In this document: positions 1 to 15,100 of the stretch, one piece after another
Layout of the letters: each line of letters begins with the position of its first letter
Numbering within the stretch: the first letter of the stretch is position 1
NCBI GenBank assembly: GCA_020055645.1
Contig: CM034549.1
Coordinates: 18,435,930-18,499,929, forward strand
Direction: 5' to 3'
Origin: Tomocerus qinae
Lineage: Eukaryota; Arthropoda; Collembola; Entomobryomorpha; Tomoceridae
DNA length: 64,000 nt
Notes under the pieces: generated by a model
Databases searched by the model: none
What the model saw: only the letters and a program-made list of their open reading frames with translations
Told to the model about the DNA's origin: nothing
Made by a program: the position numbers and the translations under genes

Positions 1-181
1 AGAGTGATAAATGGGGACACCTTTGCAACGGGAGATGTGCCGGATCCAGACGCTATCAAGATGTTTGTGGGGCAAATTCCCAAGCTTTTAAATGAATCCG
101 AGCTTCGAGCCTTGTTTGAAGAATTCGGACGTGTTTTCCAAATCAACGTGCTGAGAGACAAAGTGACCAAACAGAGTAAAG
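1..181 (+). CDS. CELF: CELF exon (first visible): start of RRM1
   Basis: Read in frame from position 1, this exon gives a short acidic leader followed by [12 protein letters not shown] (RNP2) and the first helix and strand of RRM1, ending in QSKG. The donor is gtatga at 182 and the intron is phase 1. The exon may start at or before the window edge, and no start codon is visible, so the N-terminus is missing. Confidence 0.93.
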
Positions 182-3100
182 GTATGACCTTTGACTTTTA
201 CTTGCTATATATAACTATAAACCTTGTTTTTGTCTCCCTTTCTAAAACAAGTCAAGTTACTCTACAACTAGGAAATTTATTTTTAGTATTGCATAAGAAT
301 TAAGATAACTGAACTCTCGCGTGAGTTGTACATGCTAAATGATAAACATCATTTCAAATAAATCACAACATTTTAACTGCACTTGCACTTTAAGTGTTCC
401 AGATGTCAACCACTTAAAGTATGAAACGGAAACAAGGAACGTAGCCGTGCCCATTTTATTGACAATGATTTAATTGTACCTAAGTACACAAAACATTTAT
501 TTTGGAATATTATTATGTTTTTCTCAATATTAGCATATAAACTTTTGCTGCGCTATTGCATGTCATTCTTAGAAGTGTCAAAACTTGCTTTAAATGACAC
601 TTCCGGAACGCCACAAACAAAATTCGCTTATTTTAGCTAAATAAGAGAACTTCGCAATTGTAGACTTTTATTAGCAAACTAAATAGTTTCACATGAAAGG
701 AATGCCATACAATGCACTCTCTAATCGAAACGCCTTTTTTTTGCTACGAAATATATTGCCTAGCATATCATTTCACTTTTATGTAGTACCGTTATTTATT
801 TCACAGAAAGAGTATGTAGCAAAAGTTGAAAAATAGTTTTGCCAAATTACTGTTTGCGTAGCTATTGAGATAATGTGGGCAAAAATAATATAGTAGTCGA
901 TAGTATATTAAGTGTATCATTAATACATTTAAAAAATCGTTAGCCGTAAGGTATGCTGTACCAAAATGTATACATGGTTATTCTTATTAACATGTCGTGC
1001 AATGTCAATAAGGGAGAGAGAAGCTCTGACATGAGGTAGTTCGGTAGAGAATAATAAGTCACGCGAAGCAGTATTACATCATGCAACTGAATTCATTACT
1101 TCTCTCTCATGGTTTCCACTCTTCACTTATTATTCACATTATATTGAATTTGGGATAAAGATGGCTGAAGGTGACCGTGGATGGTCACGATATGTCTTTC
1201 CATGTTGTAGTAAATATTTAAGCTAATTTATTGCTAGTGAACCAATTTTGGCAAATTAATAGGAGTGGAGCTCTCATCACATGGGCAGGACTAACTAACC
1301 TACTAGAGTATTAATTCATTTCATTATTAATGGGTTACCTATTTATCTTTACGGTAGTATATTATTATTACCCGTTTACTTGTTTGTTTGAATATACCTA
1401 AATGGAAGCATATCATAATGAAGTAGATATAAATTACATAAACCTTTTGACACTATAGTTCATTTCATGGTATTATAAGGAATGCATATGAAATGTCGTT
1501 TTTTGGATACACTGTCCAACGTAGTAAACAGTAATTTGAGATTATTTATTAATATTAGTATAGTTAGACAGTCATTGACCTGGATTAGTGGCTAGTGGGC
1601 TCTATGTCTTAATCGATTTTTTGCCATAAACCAACCTAACTTATCCTGAAATGTATATTGCTACATACCAATGTTGAATATTGATTAAGTTATGTAAATT
1701 AGATGCGCTTTTGCGTGTCTTGTATGTTGAGCAGTTGAGTTCACAGAAAATGTTTGTAAAGCTAAAAATGTCATATCATTGCGTTGTAGTGTACAATAAA
1801 ACATTCAAACTTGAATTAAAAAGATTCGGATCTGTAAAAGAGTTTGTAAAGTTTGGTGAGTTATGAAGCGTTGAATGTAAGTAACATTTGTATATAGTAA
1901 GTTATAAGGAGGAGTATATTGTAAGCAAGGCACATAGGCATATAACGCCATTGTTATGTTGTTTGATGTCAAACTATTAAATTGCTGTTGATAGAGGATG
2001 AGAAGTAGTAGAAAAAAAGTGTTTTATGTCTTTCAGACTTTTGGAGATTATTAGTATGTACCTACGCAGTATAAAGTATTAGATAGCCAGCCGTGTGTGT
2101 ACACATGTTTGGGCTTGTATCTTTTCCCTAAGGATTTGTTAAGTAAAAGGTAAAGGGTTCCTGTGTGTGCAATGTAGTCGGAGGAGCGCTTTAATTTTCT
2201 TGGCAGCAATTTAGTCGGTTCGTATGTTAGATATTTTCTTCCTACTCGAAAAAAGTTATCGTCAAGAGTCGACAAGCAGAGTGGAGTAGTAGAAGGATAT
2301 ATTGTGGTGTTTCTGCTTACATTTTCGCACTCCACTTCAGAAGGATCATATAAATAGTTAAAACTGCAAACTGCTCTGTACATATGGAGTGTGTTCTGAA
2401 AATGCTCATTAGTTTAGTATGTATGTGAAAAACGTGTACACGTCTACTCTACTTGGTTTGTAGCATAATATTTGTAGTCGTAATAAATGCAACCCATATT
2501 GCATGCTGTAGTGTGTAGTCTGCTCGTATTTCTATCCAAATGCTGTTGACTCTAGTATAGCATGTTTTTCTGTCTTGTTCATTTTCAGACTGTGGCAATA
2601 AGAGGACTTCTTGTCTGTTATATTTTATGTAGGCATTATATTGCGTTACGTGGATCGTAGTAGTAGATAAGCAGATATCACTGCGTCCATTCATTCTTTA
2701 GACTGAGATTCAAGCGTGATGTAACGAAAAGCGTAAAGGAAGAGAGGGGAGTTAAAAGCTAACTTTTGGTTGTGTGTTATATTCAGCTGCTGACTTTAGA
2801 TAGGCATTCTACTATATACATAGTTGTACATGGATGCTATTGTAGTTTGAGTAGTGAAAGAAAAGAGTGCCAAATATTAGATGAATAAGAACTTTGGGAG
2901 TTGAGACTTATAATATTTCATATTGGGCATTTTTCCTCTTCGTGCTACATGCAGCTATAACGTGAATGCTAACTGAAAGTTTGAATTCGCACAGTGAGAA
3001 AGAAGTCAAAGGATAGGAAAATATTTTATTTCCATGTATTTTACACTGGGAAGTATGTGATGAGTTCTGTTCTGTGCACATGCACAAATACTCACAGCAT

Positions 3101-6100
3101 TAAATAGATAGGATCTTGTTATTTGGCACACAATGTGTTACTGTGTGTGTGACGCAATGGTACAATGCTGTATCATTCATTCAAACATTTGTAAAGTTGC
3201 CTTCTTACATACAATACGAATTTACGAATCGGAGAAACTCTGACAGTCTTTTCTAGATTCTAGCATCTATCTTAAATGACAAGGATTGTAAATCTTAGAT
3301 TTGAAAATATTATATCTGTTCAAATGGTAGGTTGGACAGAAACGGGTTGTTTCACAAATTTTTCCCAAAGACAAAGTTTATTGCAAAATATCCAAGGATT
3401 GTCATATAGATAGTGACAGTGGAGTCAAAGTACCTATTTTGCAGAGGAATACTAGAATGTAATGCAATAGAATCGATATGGAGGAAGGGAGGACACGGAT
3501 TTTCAGTCTCGTTTGACATTCCAATTCCCTTCAATAGGTTGAAGTTGAAGCGGATTGCAATGTAATATTACGTAACGTGCGAGATACACCATTGTCGAAT
3601 GTGTACGATATAAATAGTACATGTATATGGCACAGATAGTCACACTTATTCTATCCCTCTGCCTCAAGATGTGGTCGTGAATCAATAAAAACCAGAACAT
3701 AGTGATGCCATGGAATGTTTTCTCTGCTAATATAAAAGTGGAATGTATCTTTCCATACGAACGGATACTGGAAGAACGAGCAAACGATCCAAGTAGAGAG
3801 GCAAAAATAAATAAATATGTTCAAATATGCAGAAAGGGAAACGATTTAGTCTCTTCAATACTTCTGCTTCAATTTGCACATAAGAACGTTCTGCTCCACT
3901 CTTGATATAAGGGCCTGTGAGAAGAATGTAATCTTTGTGATAACTAAAGGATGCCTTTACATAGCTCTTCTGTTTATTTTTCCTTATATTTTCAACGCTA
4001 TCAATGTTTACTCATTGTTTATTCACAACTTCAGTAAACAGTCTGTGCCTTTGTAACGGATTTGATAATTGAGAAAAAACATCCTCTTTGATAGCACTAC
4101 CTAAATATCAGCAAATAATGTCAAGAATTCGGAGATGAGAAGTCGGAGTTAGGTATAATAGAGATTTACTCGAAAACATTTCTTCTCTCATTTTATCCTA
4201 CAAAACTTTTACCCTTTATTCTTTATCTTTTGCTCTGATTGATCGACTATATGCAAAATAGAGTCTTTGATAGGGTTTTTATAAGTTGTTTACGTGCATG
4301 GTAATTTGTGCCTATCTTCTAGTGAATTGTGCATGATGTGGCATAAATTTACAGCTGCTTTGTCTCCATGTAACGAAGTCGACCCTGGAAATCAGTTCCT
4401 ACGCAGGCGAAGTAAAATACACTGACGAAGTAGTGGTTATTAGTACCACTAGAATAAGACGATATGATTTTAGGGTCGTCATGTTATTTTAACTTGTAAT
4501 TTAAGATGAGCTAGTGAACGTGATCTTGTTGCAGCTACTTCCAAGTGGATTTTATTCATCCTATTTTTCGGTATGTCCATGTAAAATTCATTATTTTGTT
4601 GCTTCATTTTAGTCGAGTTGACAATTTTATTTGTGCTCCATGTACAACTACAACTGTAGCTCTTTCATTCAAGTTTTTAAGTGTAAGATAACCCATAAAG
4701 ATAGATAAATGCAAGATAATTACCTAGATAAATGGGAGCACGCAATCTCTGGTATCAAAATGATCATCTATGTTCAAGATAAAGTAGAGATAAAGTAGAC
4801 TTATTTTATCATAATATTTTTTTTCAATTTTGATAATAAAACCTATTATAAAAATTCCAGCAATTCAAATCGAATCTTACAGTACGCATTGTTAGATGAA
4901 AAGTAGGCTCACATTTTGTTGCCCAGATATTATGGGAAGCTATTAAGCTATTGTTGATCAGAATTGAGTTTTAAAATGGCAAGTGTACAAAGGCGATTGA
5001 AGTAGATGTTCATGTAGTGAGATTTGAGCTACTGGCACTGGTGATAGTAGTTATATGGTTGGTAAAATGACATAAACGTAAATACAAATAGTAAGTGGGG
5101 AGTGGAGTTCAGCTTAGGGTTGTTAAGTAAACGATTATATGCATAGATGAGTGTTGGTGGCAAATGTGTTCTCAGAGCTGTGTTGTGTGAGATAGGTGGA
5201 TCGTGTTTGGACTCCTTCTTACATCACTTTCTTCTCATTATTATATAAGAAATAAATTGTGCCTTCGCTTGAGTACAGTTGAGTTCTCAGTCAGTTCTGG
5301 TCTGAAGACAGAGAGGAATCAAAGTGAAGGAAGGAGCAGGAAAGGGGAATCTACAAAAGTCAAAAGTCAACTCGTAACTATTAAGCTGAGTAGAGTAGCA
5401 CTTGGAAGAACAGCACCTTTCTTACCCTCAAGAACATTAATATTATTATCGCCTGGCTATTATTCTTGTCTGAACTTAAGTTCTGTTGTGTTAACAGAGA
5501 AACTAGCCACAGCTATCACTATTAGTATACGCAGTACAAATGCAATACGGGACTGTTTTATAAAATAACGCAATCCAACTACTGATACATAAATTGTGCT
5601 TATGTTTCAACTATTATATGTATATCCAGTCTATATAGTTGTATCTTTGAAGAAAAAGGCTTATTAAATACGTGCCCTTTTGCTTGTTCGTGTGTTTTGT
5701 ATGGCAGGCTGTTGTGGGAGGATATGGCTACATAACATCATTATAAAGTTTATTCCGTATCGTAAACGAATTTAATACTCTTCGCTGCTAAGTTATTCTT
5801 ATGGATTGAACTGTTGACTACTTCACTGCTTACAAATGTTGTAGTGTTGTTTTGCGTTGTGAAAGAGTAAGAACAAGTCAGAGGATTCTAAGAAGAGTCT
5901 AAGGAGAAGACGGAGGAAGTTGGGAGAAGGGAGAAGAACAAGAGAGATCATAAATCTGATTTTCTGTGATTTATTTATTTATGCATTTCTACTCGAGTTA
6001 TCTGGGTTGAGAAACGGTCTGCTACTGGTCGCTCCTACATTTCTACACTACACATCATGATAGGTAACAACACGAAGACGAATTACTTAGAGAATCTCTT

Positions 6101-9100
6101 CTAAATGCATGGATGTATTTAGAAGATTTTTAAGAGAAAAGACTCCCGTGTGTTAAAAAGTATCCTTTTAAGTGCACTGATACTATCACAGATAGAAAGT
6201 CAAGTACTAAGCTCCGGTTTCCCAATCGAACTGCCAACTGAACTGATTTTGAAGAGTCTAAGAGTTTGAGAAGAGGAGTAATTCTACTGAGGTGGTTTGG
6301 CGTTGGTGTGAAAAGAAAAGAAAAAAAGTCAAGTTGTCTGGGAACTGTACATAAAAAGAGGATTCTTTTCTTGTTGCTTATAAAAGCGAAAGGAAGAGAC
6401 AGTTTCCTAGCGTTTGGTTGTATAATTTGTTTCAAGTCCAAGTCACAGGAGCAGTAAAAGTGTCGTCGATCTGTTCGTCGGGTAGGAATTCGAAGAGGAG
6501 ACGAAAGTTAAGTCAAGTCAAGCCGAGCCGAGCTGATCTGTGCAAAGTCAAGTAAAGCTTTTTCAAAGCGATGGAGAGAGCGAAAAGCAGGGAGGCTGTT
6601 TGAAGGCAAAGTTGACTTGAGACCTCGGTAGGGATTTGGTCGGAGTTGACATTTCTTTTTCTCCTTTCTTGTGGGATTAAGTCGAATTTCAAGTTGAGCC
6701 TTGAGGTTAAGTAAGGTGAGGTGTTCTCACTTGGAAACACACAGGAACTTGACGAATAGGTAAGGAAACCCATGTGTACACATCCATTTTATGTTCATAC
6801 CTTTACTCTATATTACTATACAAATACTATTGATATATTGCTAATAGTAGCATATATCTTCGCTATATAAACACATACAATATAATATTTAGCTCTCTAG
6901 GATGTTTTTTTGTTTATTTTTGAACTTCCTACCTACCTGGTTCTGATTTTCAAACCTAAAATAGTCAAGAAATGGCCTATAGCCGGAAGTCGATATTATT
7001 TACCTTGTCTTTATATGCAACTGTAGCATTTGAATTTGGAGTAAAATTCGAATGGAGAGGCATAGACATAGACCACTAATATTATTAGTGCATATATGAA
7101 GTAGGGGATGGAAGAGAAAGGAAGAGATCAGGAAAGAGAAGAATGGAATGGGAAATGGAAAAATGGCTGGGGAACGTAACGTTGACTTGAGTTTTCGTCT
7201 TGTCTGTAGTTTTCATTGCATAGAATAGTGTAGACAGTGAGAGTCAGGGAGAGGCAGGGCAGACAGATCACAGATCGGAAATTGGCTTTTGGGCTTTGTT
7301 GCTCGAGAAAAAGGCTTTTGTGTTTTTCTATACAGTTATGTATATGCACTTTGTACTTGTGGGTGGGTAATAGAGAGAGAGAGAAAGGGAAGTGGCAAAA
7401 GAAAAAGAAAGAGAGGATGAAAGAAATTTCGGAGAGGAGACTGAGATGAAGTTGCTTTCTTTCCTTTTCCCTTCAATTCACGTTCCGTTCTGCACGGGAT
7501 GAACGGAGGATGGATGCATGAGACGCTGAGACTGATAGACTTTAAAGAACTGCATAGCCCTACTTCTTCCCTCTCTGTATGTCCTACTTGAGTATTGAGT
7601 GAGACAGAAAGAGAAGTGGGGAGCTGAGCCAACTCAAATCGGCTCTACTCCGAAAGCTAAAGTCAGCTAGTAAACGGTTATAATAATATATCCGCCCTTT
7701 TTCACATGGCAAACATCGTGTGAAGTGAAAGACGTAATAAAGCACGAGGAGTAGCTGTATGAAAACAGAGAATGTCTTTCAGGTGTCTTGTCTTCTTGTA
7801 CTTATTCTTTACTTTCCATTGTCTTGTCGAATCCAGGCAGAGACTTCCTTTGTTTCCGCTAGTTTTCCTTAGAGTATGCATTCTCCAATGGATTATAATT
7901 ACTTTCTTTTCCTTTGTCTCTCCCCCGACAGGAACACAATTAAAGCTAATTTCCACTCGGGCGAAGAATATTTACTGTTTTTAGGCACACCTGCTTACAA
8001 CTTTTTTCCACGAATTTCATATTCTTGGATGTACTGTAGTAATAAGCTGCACTGTATGGCCTTAGACATCATCTCGGATGTATTTATTTATTTAGCAACG
8101 AGAAGCTCCAAGAAAAATAATTTAATGGTAAAATTGTGAAATAAATGTTTAAGCTTTAGTAAAACATTTATCACTGTTGAAAATATGGTGCGTGTTAGAT
8201 TTTAAAACTTTTTAATGGAAATGTTAAGGAGACTGTCTAGGCACTTTTATGTGGGTGAATAAGAATGTACTACAAGACTGGGCTTCATTGCATGTTTTCA
8301 AGACATTTCAGATGATGTACTGGAGAAATGACATGTCATTCATTGGTGATGGGTTGTCTCGCCTCCGGCGTTATTGCCGTTTAAATTTCCTCTTCTCCGC
8401 TCTTTGATGTCAGTGATAGTGTGAAAAAGAGGACTTTTCTTTTGTGCCACTTCGCCTTTTCTAATATATCTTGTAAATGAAGGATATGAGGAGGATGTAT
8501 CTTCGGGGCATTGGGTAACACCAACACGAACGAACTACTACACCACCAATGTAACTGTAACAGTCGTCTGCACAGACTGTCTTGCTAGATTGTATGTGGT
8601 AATAGTAAGTGGAGGTGACAGTTTAACATTTGACACTGATACTCTGCCGTTGTCACAAAGTATATGGGGCGGACATGACTTGAATAGGTGGCTAAGTGTG
8701 TAATGTGCAGTTATAACTCCCCTTCGTGTTGGAACCTCCATGTATTTATACCACATAGAACCACCGTCAATTTTGTCCGGCTGTCAACCTAATCCATCTA
8801 AACAAACTCAAAAAATGTACCGAATTGAGTTATCAACCTTTTATTGCATTAATTAATAATATTGCAGTAGTTGTAATTGCAATTTGAAGTTCTTATATAG
8901 GTCATCTAGTGTTTGCAATTGTCAAATAGTAGAGTTGTCATTTAATTTTACATATATGTATGGTATGAAGCGATTTTTCTTTGTTACTGTTGTAATTTGA
9001 AGGTTGGGAAGTGTGGGCGTTATCATTAATTTTCCAGACATATGGGCATTAAGAGTAGATAAATATTATTGCACACTCCATGGAAATCTGGGTCATGAAT

Positions 9101-12100
9101 CCTCTTGATTGGATATCATTACAAGGAAAAATATTGTATTCGTGCGTCATTTTCTTTACTAAGAGCCTGAGTTGCGTCTGTCTGTGTATGGTATAAGAAT
9201 AACATGTACCTGAGGAATAATAATTTAAGTTCACGTTTCATATTGTAAAGGTTGCTGTATCTTTAGATGATGATTTTTGTAAGAAATGTATAATAAGACG
9301 TAGTTCATTGTCTGATTAGTTCTACATTGTAGGTTATTTTGGTAATCTTGTGATGATATCAAAAGAGGAGGAAACAAGATAAGGAAAAGTTGTGCAATCT
9401 TTTCGTTCGTTCCATTCATCGCCATCCGTCAGTGACGTCTTTATAAGTTTAATAATAAAGGGAGTTCTCTGATTGAAGATGAGTGATACAAAGACAAATA
9501 GAGATTCAAAGATGGAGAAAGGAGTTTGATGGGGAAAGAGGAAATAATGACACCGTATTGATCTTGTTCTTTTGTTGAGGCGGAAAGGTAAGAGATATTG
9601 CATTAGCAAACTTTATATTAGCAAACAATAGAGTGGGGGTAATGCACGAAGCATAAAGGAAAGGATATATAAGATAATAGTTTTGCAAGTAGAAAGATAC
9701 GGGGCGGGTATTTTGTGAAGAGATAGCGGGGACCCTTCTTGTGTAGTGCCGTCAGATCTTTTCATTTCTGTGTGTATATGCTATGTTTGGGAGCAACAGG
9801 TAACGAACCGAGAAAAGATATCTCTTTATATCTGAGAAAGGGCTCGTAAAAAATAATTGGCAGTTTTCCCAAAGTACGGGAAGCCAGGACCAAGGAACGT
9901 TACATAGCTAACAATGCGAACCAGAAGTTATTAGCCCAATGTCATACTACTTAGCCCATGTAGCATCTATCTATACACAAAATATCAAAGAGATACATAT
10001 GTAAGAATCTTATGCGGGCACATTGTTTCCTAAAAGCCATCGCAGTCGTTTCTATCTCGTCAATCTCCGGCGTACGTGTGTAGTCATTTATTCTCGGGGG
10101 AATCTGTATTTTTCAAGAGCTGTGTCCTCTGAACAATGTGTGTGTATAATAAGCCGTGTTGATTATGTAGTTGGCCACAGAGAGGTACATACCACGGAAG
10201 TGAGATTGTTATCTGATGCGGAGATGAAAACACGAGGAAAATGGTATCAAGACGGGATCTTGATGAAAATGATGAGTTCCTCAAGATAAAGAGCAAGTCA
10301 GAAGGCGGAGATAAGGAAAAAATAGGGTTTGACATGGCATGTCTATTCTTTCCTTTACCTTAAGGCCAGACTGACTTGGAGTCTGTACACACAGTCAGTA
10401 GTAGTATTTCTGTTTTGATTATGTCTGGGTTTGGTCTACACACGGAGCACAGCTTTCTGTATGTAAATGCACGTTTGTTAGTTTATGTTGTTTCCTTCCT
10501 TTGGTATGGTATTGGCTTATGGTATCTATTCTCGGTTCAGATGATGATAATGATGACGACTAGATCACACAGTGGAAGGAGGAGGAGTATCTCAGTTCTA
10601 ACGTATAATGTGCGCTCCTGTTCCTCCAACTTTTCTCTGTTCTCTGTCTTACTTCTTGTACAGCGGAGTACTAACTATTCGACACAATACTGATATGGCA
10701 TCAGATAAGTAATGCATACCAGATATACTTTTATCCTTCGTTTTTGGGACATACACTAGTCTGTTATGCCGTTAAATTGCATTCATATCTGTACATATAC
10801 TTAAGTAGACTGTATAGAGTGTTCTATGTTTCGTAATTCAATGTGTAGACTGCTGTGTGTAGAAACTCCATCCTGTCTCTATTGCTTCTTCACTGATTCG
10901 GTCTCTTCTTCTGCTGGTGTGAGATTGGTGTGTGCCGTGTCATGTCGTGTGCTTCTGCTTACTGTACTACGTATCTGTACATTCTGTTCTGTGTTATTTA
11001 TCGGATGATGTGTGGGTATATATCCCAGTCTTATTTGTTTTCTATTTTATTCTGTGGAAAGGAACGTTCTGTGGAATAATACATCCACTGAACTGAACAC
11101 TTGAGAGAAGGAAGCCTAACATTCAATTTTATTCCACACTCTTGTCTTTATTTACCGACGATATTTCTAACTCTTTTAACGCCCATCGTGTCACTACTAC
11201 ACTTACATTACAGTAGTAAGTATCTTCTCAACAACTATAGTACTAGTATAACTATTATTATTCCTATTGTATAACATTTGTACTTCTTTTGAGACTCTCT
11301 TCTTGTCATGTCTTGACTTTACTCAAATGGTGAGATAGTGATTAGTGTGCATTTGAATTCGATTCTCGTTTGTTGCCGAACTTCTGTTAAATAACTGAGC
11401 GTATTACACAGACTAACGGCACAAAAAAACGTCATTAGTTACAAAAGTGTCCTAAGTGTGAAAATGTGCACAGATTAGACTCTTGGATTCAAGTTTGGCC
11501 TAAATACATAGCCTCACTTGTATCTATCGCATTTCAAATATACTATTCTCTGCCAGTCGACTATTAAACTTGGTATTGGCACATATGCCTTGTTAACTGA
11601 TTGCGAGAACATAAAAGAGTGAGAAAGCTGATAAACTATTCTTGCGAAAAATTTTTGCAACACTTACTGCTCATTAAACTACTCTATTGGACATTATCCT
11701 TTATCATCACAGTTTTCCTATAGTATGCCTAGACACGTAATAGTTTAGGATTGTGTCACTGTTAAATAGCGATAACTCATTCACCTGCTATATACCTTGT
11801 ACTCTATCATATGCAAATGGTACAAGGAGTGAAACGTTGTTGTCTTACGTGATACTATGTGCATATTACATTTGTAAATGGGGTTTCAACTTTTTGACTA
11901 TACTATCGTATTGGTAGAGTGGGCATGGATAGACACTTTGTATTTGGCTTGAGAATGAGGTGATCCCAACGGAGTTATGCGATCATTTATCAAGTGAAGA
12001 AGGGAAGGATTCGGTTCAGTCAAAACTAGAGCAAACGAGACCGTGAACTCGACTGAGTCAGTCAGTCAGTTAAAGACAGAAAACAAGTGATCTCTCTCGG

Positions 12101-15100
12101 ATCGGATTATTCAGAACAAAGAGTGACGGTATGTACATATGCATGGCAAGGTTGAGTGAGCGTGTTTAATGTAAAATGCGTATAGACGCATCTAATCTAC
12201 TGTAATGTAAAATGTAATTTAATTTCCCCTCAAGTTCCCTTTCTTCCTCGCTAGTGTGCAATGTTCAACTCGAGTGCATCACAATAATGCACACATAACA
12301 ATGTTATCTATTTACTTTGGTGAAACACCTACGCTATGGAGTTTGTATAGAGAAAGTAAACGTTTTACAATCTCTGGCTGGATACATTTTCCGTAATATG
12401 GAAAGATTGTGCAGTTTGGTAGAAGTTGGTGTTTAATGGAATTAGAAAAGATATCCATCTAATACGGGATATATATCTATACACTTATTCTTATGTATTA
12501 TGTATGCTGAACGTTTCCGCTTGTGCTTTCAGTATTAGATTGAATTTACTCGTAACCGAAACGATGTATCCGTCTACCCCTCGCTCGCACAGTTTGATGT
12601 GGTAGAGATGTATGACTTTTTGCTTTACCTTGACTTGTCTCGGCTGCAAATGCGAAAGGGAATTTAACACACGTTAGTATAGCTATTTTAATCAAATTCA
12701 ATCCAATTACATACAATTAGAACGCTTGAACAAGTACCTACGCTGACTTGACTTTGTCCATGATGTATATTTTCTATCCTCCATTTGGAAACCATTTATC
12801 TGTGATAATAATAGGAAATATTTTGTTATTTAGTATACTGAGACAGTAATGTTTTGCATCTATTTTCTGTAACAAAATGGTACACAAGATAGCTATTGTA
12901 TTGTTCAGAAGAACAATAGAATAGATTTTAAATACGATAGTAAATAAGGTTTTGGGTTTTGTATACGTGAGTGTTTCAGGGTAATAAACGATAAATCGAT
13001 GTCAAAGGATTCGGTTGGAATTTGTCATTGCATTATATGTAATAATGCAAGTTTGTAATTTAGGAGCGGGTCGCGGCGGGTTTCCTGACGCTTCAGTCCG
13101 TTGTGTTGAGCATTCTAATAATGTAAAGCTGTCATTTTATTGCTTTGCTCATTGTCAGTTGGAATAGGAAATTCACAATATGTGCACTTTAAATTGGAAT
13201 TGTATTGTTATATGAACTGAGCTGAAACTGAGCTGTTCACAGTTCACACTGAAGAAAGGAAATTAGTATGCATATAGAGTGTTGTAGTAATATATAAATT
13301 AAGGATATAACTAGCCGGTTGGATTTGTTGGGAATGAGGTAGTAGCAGAGCTAGACGGTTCATTCCACGTTGGTCTGAGAAAGTTATTGCTTTTCCTAAG
13401 TAGTAATGGAGTTTAACTTAATTTGCACATTAACAAGACAAAGGTTTCCCACTTCACGTTTGCATATCCATCTTCTCTTCCGGTGAGCTCTGAAACTTTG
13501 CCAAAGCCTAAGTAAGCCTCTGTGTTATTCATTCTTGGTAGTTAAATATACACATGCACATCTGATATAATATGGAAGAAGCCCAAAGCATATATAGCAT
13601 CCTAAGCATCTATGCATGCACTTGCTAAAGACAGAAAAGCATGGCGAATCAGTGCTAAGTTGCGAAATGTAATTGCAAAATAGAAGTAGGAGGTATTATG
13701 AGGTAGTCTCGGCTACAGACAGGCAGACAAACAAAAGCACTAACTTTGCTTTCTATCATATATTACATTTATATTCATTGTTTACACAGATTGCACTGGG
13801 CTGTTACTGTTACATAACTATATAAGTAGGATTGCAATACTAGGAAAGCATTAAACGGGAGAGTAGAGAGCTTTAAGATGGTGATTTATTTCACCCAGGC
13901 CAGCCATTCACTGTATTAAAGAAAATGAGATAGAGGACCCGCCCGCTGTGCAACTGTCGATGAGTGATGCTCTCTATTCAACAGGGTGGGATGTTCGGCT
14001 CTTTTCTACTACTTATAACCTGTCACATTATTAGTTTGCATTCACATTCGTCTATTTACCTCTCCTATATATATACTCAATCCTAATAGTAGTCATACAC
14101 GCTGCCATTTTTCTTTCTATTTTGACACGTAGCATTTTTGCATTCACAATATTGAGTCTACTACATTGGCACTAGTTTTGTATTTATATATGTGTGTGAG
14201 GGCAATTCTCCCATTTCAAACCATTGGTGGTTTTATCCGAAATTTATGTGACTCCATTTGTTGGAGCTACATCAATATAACATTTAGAAGAGCTACAATC
14301 GTTTTGTTTTGGTTCAACATGGTGTGATTATTATTGCCTTCTTATAATGTCTTGGATAGTGTGAGAGATATTTATATCTTTTTTGCGATGATGACACTTA
14401 ATTATGCAAGTTCTCACACGAAGAGAACTATTTTATTATCCCTTGTATAAATACACTTATGCATGTGAAGGTTCAACAATTATTTACCAATCATATACAT
14501 TAGGAAGTTGACACATCGTATTCTCATTCATATTACATGACCGTCGGCATGATGGATTATTGACCGCTGAGAATAGATGGTGATAAAAATATCTTATCTC
14601 ATCCTTTGCAAAATTCTCATTTTAATAGATTTCCGCCGATGGTATTGTGCAAGGTTGAAGGTTTAACATTGCAGTTTCATTTTCATTTATCATTCAAGTT
14701 ATTGAAATCTAAGATATTTATAACTGAGTGTATTGTGCAATTGGAATAGACAGACACTCATTCATCTACATGACAATCACACCACTCTCGATCATTCAGA
14801 TGAATAGAGAAACTATTAATACAGAATAAAAGGAACATGTGTTTAAACACATTTACATACAATTACTAGTACATGCAAGTTATATAATGGAAATAGGGCT
14901 TACGTATTCGTCCCGTGATGTAGTACTTGTTTCATGCTCCAAAATATATTATGAAACAATATATTCAGGAGCAATGCAAGTCTTTGAAACGTTTTCTAGT
15001 TATTGTTAGTACTTGCTGGATAGAGCTGAGTGAGTGAGTGAAGAAAAACAAGTCTGTTCTTTGACATAAGTTGAAATAAACAGAGCCCTCGTATTCATTC